Below are positions 63,760-64,000 of a stretch of DNA of 64,000 bases, in pieces. The stretch is taken from assembly GCF_001854405.1 (NCBI RefSeq), contig NZ_CP017718.1, positions 1,116,001 to 1,180,000 of the forward strand. Direction: 5' to 3'. Origin of the DNA: Hyphomonas sp. Mor2 (GTDB lineage: Bacteria; Pseudomonadota; Alphaproteobacteria; Caulobacterales; Hyphomonadaceae). The notes beneath the pieces were generated by a model. It made no database searches. It worked only from the letters and a program-made list of their open reading frames with translations, and was not told the origin of the DNA. How positions within the stretch are numbered: the first letter of the stretch is position 1; each line of letters starts with the position of its first letter. The position numbers and the translations under genes are program-made.

Positions 63760-64000
63760 TCAGTACCGTGACAACATCCGGTCGACATACAACGCTGAGC
63801 TTATGTCTCCCTTTGCTCGCCGAACAGTAATGGTCGTCAGCGCGCAATCCGCCTGTGTCTGAAACCGGACTATAAACTGCAATGAGTGAAAGAGGCGCAC
63901 ACGCCGTTCGGCTAACAGAATGATACGAGCTTTTGCCGCCAATTGCAGTGGCCTCGGGACCTTGCATCCATCAAGATCAACGCGTTTTCGTTCAAAAGGG
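63760..64000 (-). pseudogene. Partial frame entering from the right edge
   Basis: A leftward frame open from the window edge to the stop at 63760 (about 79 codons). It contains KARIILLAERRV, a word like those in the N-terminus of IS630-type transposases, but the rest does not match. It would end right at the bidirectional terminator. Could be the C-terminal end of a real gene or a decayed element; weak call. Confidence 0.3.

Overview
The window looks like chromosomal DNA of an alphaproteobacterium. The strongest clue is the PhyR/NepR/HWE-kinase general stress response cassette at 5.4-7.4 kb, a system known from Alphaproteobacteria. A TonB-dependent receptor of the type common in oligotrophic aquatic members, a LytTR regulator with a membrane domain, and a trb-type conjugation cluster of the sphingomonad/caulobacterial kind agree with this. 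Hyphomonadaceae/Caulobacterales or Sphingomonadales would fit, but I cannot fix the genus. No tRNA, rRNA or CRISPR array was seen.

0-12 kb: a cytochrome P450 and an FMN alpha-hydroxy-acid dehydrogenase behind two tandem palindromes; a DUF2817 peptidase-like protein; a DUF481 outer-membrane barrel; the stress module (HWE kinase, nepR, phyR, but no ecfG sigma gene); a DUF962 membrane protein; an SDR; and a PF10118 di-metal protein overlapping a GGDEF-EAL c-di-GMP protein, preceded by a perfect 16-bp palindrome.

12-26 kb: an uptake and oxidation locus. It has a TonB receptor and a DUF1330 lipoprotein, facing a leftward DUF1838 - cytochrome c - LytTR operon. A rightward DUF1838 - FAD amine oxidase pair diverges from that operon. 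Then come a beta-lactamase-like protein that has lost its SxxK catalytic motif, a three-gene ABC exporter, a membrane protein and a divergent AraC regulator.

26.5-47.6 kb: an accessory region. It holds a self-inhibited Fic protein, a complete leftward trbBCDEJLFGI type IV secretion operon with DUF2274/DUF736 genes, and a divergent rightward cluster (DUF2285, DUF736, HTH, TraF peptidase, VirD2/DUF3363 relaxase). No coupling protein (TraG/VirD4), integrase or ParA gene is in the window, so the element is incomplete or split. Beside the relaxase lies a cargo block of five leftward genes (GIY-YIG-like, basic protein, membrane protein, ImmA/IrrE protease, Beta-family protein). It diverges from a LexA-like self-cleaving repressor across a symmetric four-half-site operator. 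This block is my best candidate for an undescribed stress- or damage-induced system.

47.7-64 kb: core-like genes. They are a BCCT transporter with a small membrane partner; a thioesterase-DoxX-SRPBCC lipoprotein operon with a divergent MarR and twin operators; a VOC protein; a lipoprotein coupled to a 993-residue beta-propeller/di-haem protein; a CorA/ZntB transporter; a 43-residue membrane peptide; Dps and MarR; an MscS channel; and a secreted NTF2-like protein with a strong terminator.
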